Assembly: GCA_030608075.1 (NCBI GenBank)
Contig: JAUWIU010000008.1
Location: 1-34,662 of the forward strand
Reading direction: 5' to 3'
DNA: 34,662 nt
Source of the DNA: Phycisphaerae bacterium
Lineage (GTDB): Bacteria > Planctomycetota > Phycisphaerae > Sedimentisphaerales > Anaerobacaceae
A program made the position numbers and the translations under genes. A model generated the notes under the pieces. The model made no database searches, was not told where the DNA came from, and saw only the letters and a list, made by a program, of their open reading frames with translations. Position 1 is the stretch's first letter, and each line of letters starts with the position of its first letter. Of this stretch, positions 33,025 through 34,662 are shown piece by piece.

Positions 33025-34662
33025 ATGAAAAAGCAAGCCTTGATTTTGACGGTATTTTTCGCATGCGGATTTACTTGCGCCGGCCTCTGGCCAATAGTTG
33101 CTCAGGCTGCTGTTTCACCTTGTCAGGTGCCCGACGTCGTGGGCATGCACAGGAATGACGCACGCAATGAAATTGAATTGGCCAATCTCTTGGTAGCTGC
33201 TGAAATCACGCAACACAGCGATACCGTGCCGGCAGACCACGTAATTAGGCAAAATCCGTCCGGAGGAACGTCGGTCTCGTGTGGTTCGGGTGTGGCCCTG
33301 ACAATTTCTGACGGTCCTCCTGCTTGTACGGTGCCGGACGTTGTGGGTATGCAAGCCGGCGAAGCTAAAGACAAAATTGCCGATGCTAACCTCGTACCGG
33401 TTGTAGCTAACCAATGCAGTGACACCGTACCGCAAGGCCGCGTAATCAGCCAGAACCCGCCCGCTGATACAGTGACCGTAGCCGGTTCTGAAGTAAGCCT
33501 CGTAATATCTACCGGTCCATGCCCTCTTCCTGCTTGGGTCCCGGACGTTGTGGGTATGCAGGAGCACGAAGCTAAAGACAGAATTGCCGATGCTAACCTT
33601 GTACCGGTTGTAGCTAACCAATGCAGTGACACCGTACCGCAAGGCCGCGTAATCAGCCAGGACCCGCCCGCCGATACAATTACCGTAGCCGGCTCTGAAG
33701 TAAGCCTCGTAATATCTACCGGTCCCTGTCCTTGTCAGGTGCCGGACGTTATGGGCGAGACCGAGGCCGAGGCAGAAACCATCCTTAACGCTGCTAACCT
33801 CGTAAAAGGTCTTGTCGCTTATGAATGCAGTGATACCGTACCGATAGGCGGTGTAATCCGCCAGGACCCCGCTGCTCAAACATCGCTCGAATGCGGTTCG
33901 CCCGTGAACCTCGTAGTATCTTCACCAACAGCTTGTGTGCCCAACGTTGTGGGCTTGAGTGAGCTTCAGGCCCAGCACGCCCTCAACGCTGTTGGTCTTG
34001 TAAAAGGTACTGTCACCCATAAATGCAGTGATACTGTACCGGTAGGTGATGTAATCAGCCAGGACCCGGCTCTTGGAACAGCCATCCAATGCGGTTCGGC
34101 TGTGAACCTGGTAGTATCTTCAGCCACGATTGACGCACCAGATGTTATTGGTCTGACCGAGCAACAGGCAGCTAATGCCATCCTTACCGCCGGTCTCGTG
34201 GTTGGTAACGTAACTACACAAACCAGTACTCAGCCCACAGGGACGGTAATCGCCCAGACGCCGATTGCCGGAACATTGGCACCCTGTGGTTCAACTGTGG
34301 ACCTGGTAATATCTGACTGCAGGGTGGATGTGCCTGACGTTATTGGTATGCCTGAGCAACAGGCAGCTAATGCCATCCTTACCGCCGGTCTCGTGGTCGG
34401 TAACGTAACTACGCAAACCAGTACTCAGCCCACAGGGACGGTAATCGCCCAGACGCCGATTGCCGCAGAATTGGCGCCCTGTGGTTCAGCCGTGGACCTG
34501 GTAATATCTGACTGCAGGGTGGAAGTGCCTAACGTTATTGGTATGACTGAGCAGCAGGCAGCCTGTGCCATCATTACCGCCGGTCTCGTGGTTGGTAACG
34601 TAACTACACAAACCAGTACTCAGCCCACAGGGACGGTAATCGCCCAGACGCCGATTGCCGGA
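33025..34662 (+). CDS. Secreted multi-PASTA-domain protein (3' end outside window)
   Basis: At least 546 residues, open at the right edge. It begins MKKQALILTVFFACGFTCAG and continues to an AQAA site near residue 28, a Sec signal peptide. Everything after it is PASTA repeats of 65-69 residues: eight begin with a (V/A)PDV(V/I)G-type motif at 33127, 33331, 33538, 33739, 33937, 34135, 34330 and 34525, each with DTVP or STQPTGTVI and QxPxxG in the middle and a VxLVIS-like end. PASTA domains bind peptidoglycan or muropeptides; here no kinase or transpeptidase is attached. The early repeats carry paired cysteines (QCSDTVP, CGS). A strong AGGAGG sits seven bases before the ATG. It could be a cell-wall or adhesion protein (inference). 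Confidence 0.9.
   Translation, partial: MKKQALILTVFFACGFTCAGLWPIVAQAAVSPCQVPDVVGMHRNDARNEIELANLLVAAEITQHSDTVPADHVIRQNPSGGTSVSCGSGVALTISDGPPACTVPDVVGMQAGEAKDKIADANLVPVVANQCSDTVPQGRVISQNPPADTVTVAGSEVSLVISTGPCPLPAWVPDVVGMQEHEAKDRIADANLVPVVANQCSDTVPQGRVISQDPPADTITVAGSEVSLVISTGPCPCQVPDVMGETEAEAETILNAANLVKGLVAYECSDTVPIGGVIRQDPAAQTSLECGSPVNLVVSSPTACVPNVVGLSELQAQHALNAVGLVKGTVTHKCSDTVPVGDVISQDPALGTAIQCGSAVNLVVSSATIDAPDVIGLTEQQAANAILTAGLVVGNVTTQTSTQPTGTVIAQTPIAGTLAPCGSTVDLVISDCRVDVPDVIGMPEQQAANAILTAGLVVGNVTTQTSTQPTGTVIAQTPIAAELAPCGSAVDLVISDCRVEVPNVIGMTEQQAACAIITAGLVVGNVTTQTSTQPTGTVIAQTPIAG
33331..34662 (+). repeat. PASTA-coding tandem repeats, partly near-identical
   Basis: Units at 34135, 34330 and 34525 are 195 bases apart and nearly identical in DNA (sharing TGTGGTTCA and ACGTAACTAC stretches), while those at 33331 and 33538 also match closely; units at 33127, 33739 and 33937 are diverged. 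This pattern indicates recent unit duplication in two separate blocks. The last unit is cut by the window edge. Confidence 0.88.

Noticed and set aside
33115-33879. Minus-strand repeated frame opposite the PASTA array
   Set aside because: Its repeats mirror those of the PASTA gene; the plus strand has the signal peptide, ribosome site and domain match.
33331-34662. CRISPR-like periodic repeats
   Set aside because: The units are 195-207 bases, keep one reading frame and encode PASTA domains; there are no short repeats with unique spacers.

Overview
The window looks like a stretch of chromosome from a bacterium of the Planctomycetes/PVC group. A Phycisphaerae- or Sedimentisphaerales-like lineage is the best guess, probably an environmental genome. 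The pointers are a Minf_1886-family protein (a family I know mainly from Planctomycetes and Verrucomicrobia), a secreted GH106-like glycosidase, a PAC2-family protein, a secreted all-PASTA protein, and a left-edge decamer repeat that reads as Asn/Pro/Gln/Thr-rich peptide. This assignment is inference. No rRNA, tRNA, CRISPR array, transposase or prophage was recognised.

Layout. Positions 1-910 are gene-poor: a decamer repeat, one doubtful small ORF, then a near-perfect sigma70 promoter driving clpC (911-3412). A minus-strand group follows: a C4 zinc-ribbon/coiled-coil protein, an RNase HI domain fused to PurN, and a membrane-anchored hypothetical. From 6157 to 10474 a plus-strand accessory run holds an M20 peptidase, a GNAT acetyltransferase, an alkaline-phosphatase-superfamily enzyme, a methyltransferase fragment cut off inside its SAM-binding motif, an intact methyltransferase and an HExxH protein. 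A minus-strand phosphorelay operon (14290-10611) encodes a triple-PAS histidine kinase, a stand-alone receiver and a receiver-kinase hybrid, with no DNA-binding output protein. Next is an approximately 800-base gene-poor stretch with a hairpin repeat and a terminator-like hairpin. Three tandem GNAT genes follow, the middle one interrupted by a single in-frame TGA.

The core of the window is a nine-gene minus-strand array (27242-16862): dnaE, a polytopic membrane protein, a small protein plus nucleotidyltransferase pair, tmk, holB, ricT, metG and a Minf_1886 protein. It links replication (polymerase alpha, delta-prime, dTMP kinase) with translation and RNA-maturation functions, and parallels the tmk-holB-ricT-metS neighbourhood of Firmicutes. 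The two-gene nucleotidyltransferase module looks inserted and could be toxin-antitoxin-like.

The right end is plus-strand: a LarA-like nickel-pincer racemase homologue, a secreted GH106-like rhamnosidase-family enzyme, a PAC2 protein, and a secreted protein of at least eight PASTA repeats that runs off the edge and shows very recent internal repeat duplication. The most unusual items are the RNase HI-PurN fusion beside the zinc-ribbon gene, the nucleotidyltransferase module inside the replication array, the broken genes at 8707 and 15801, and the PASTA array.
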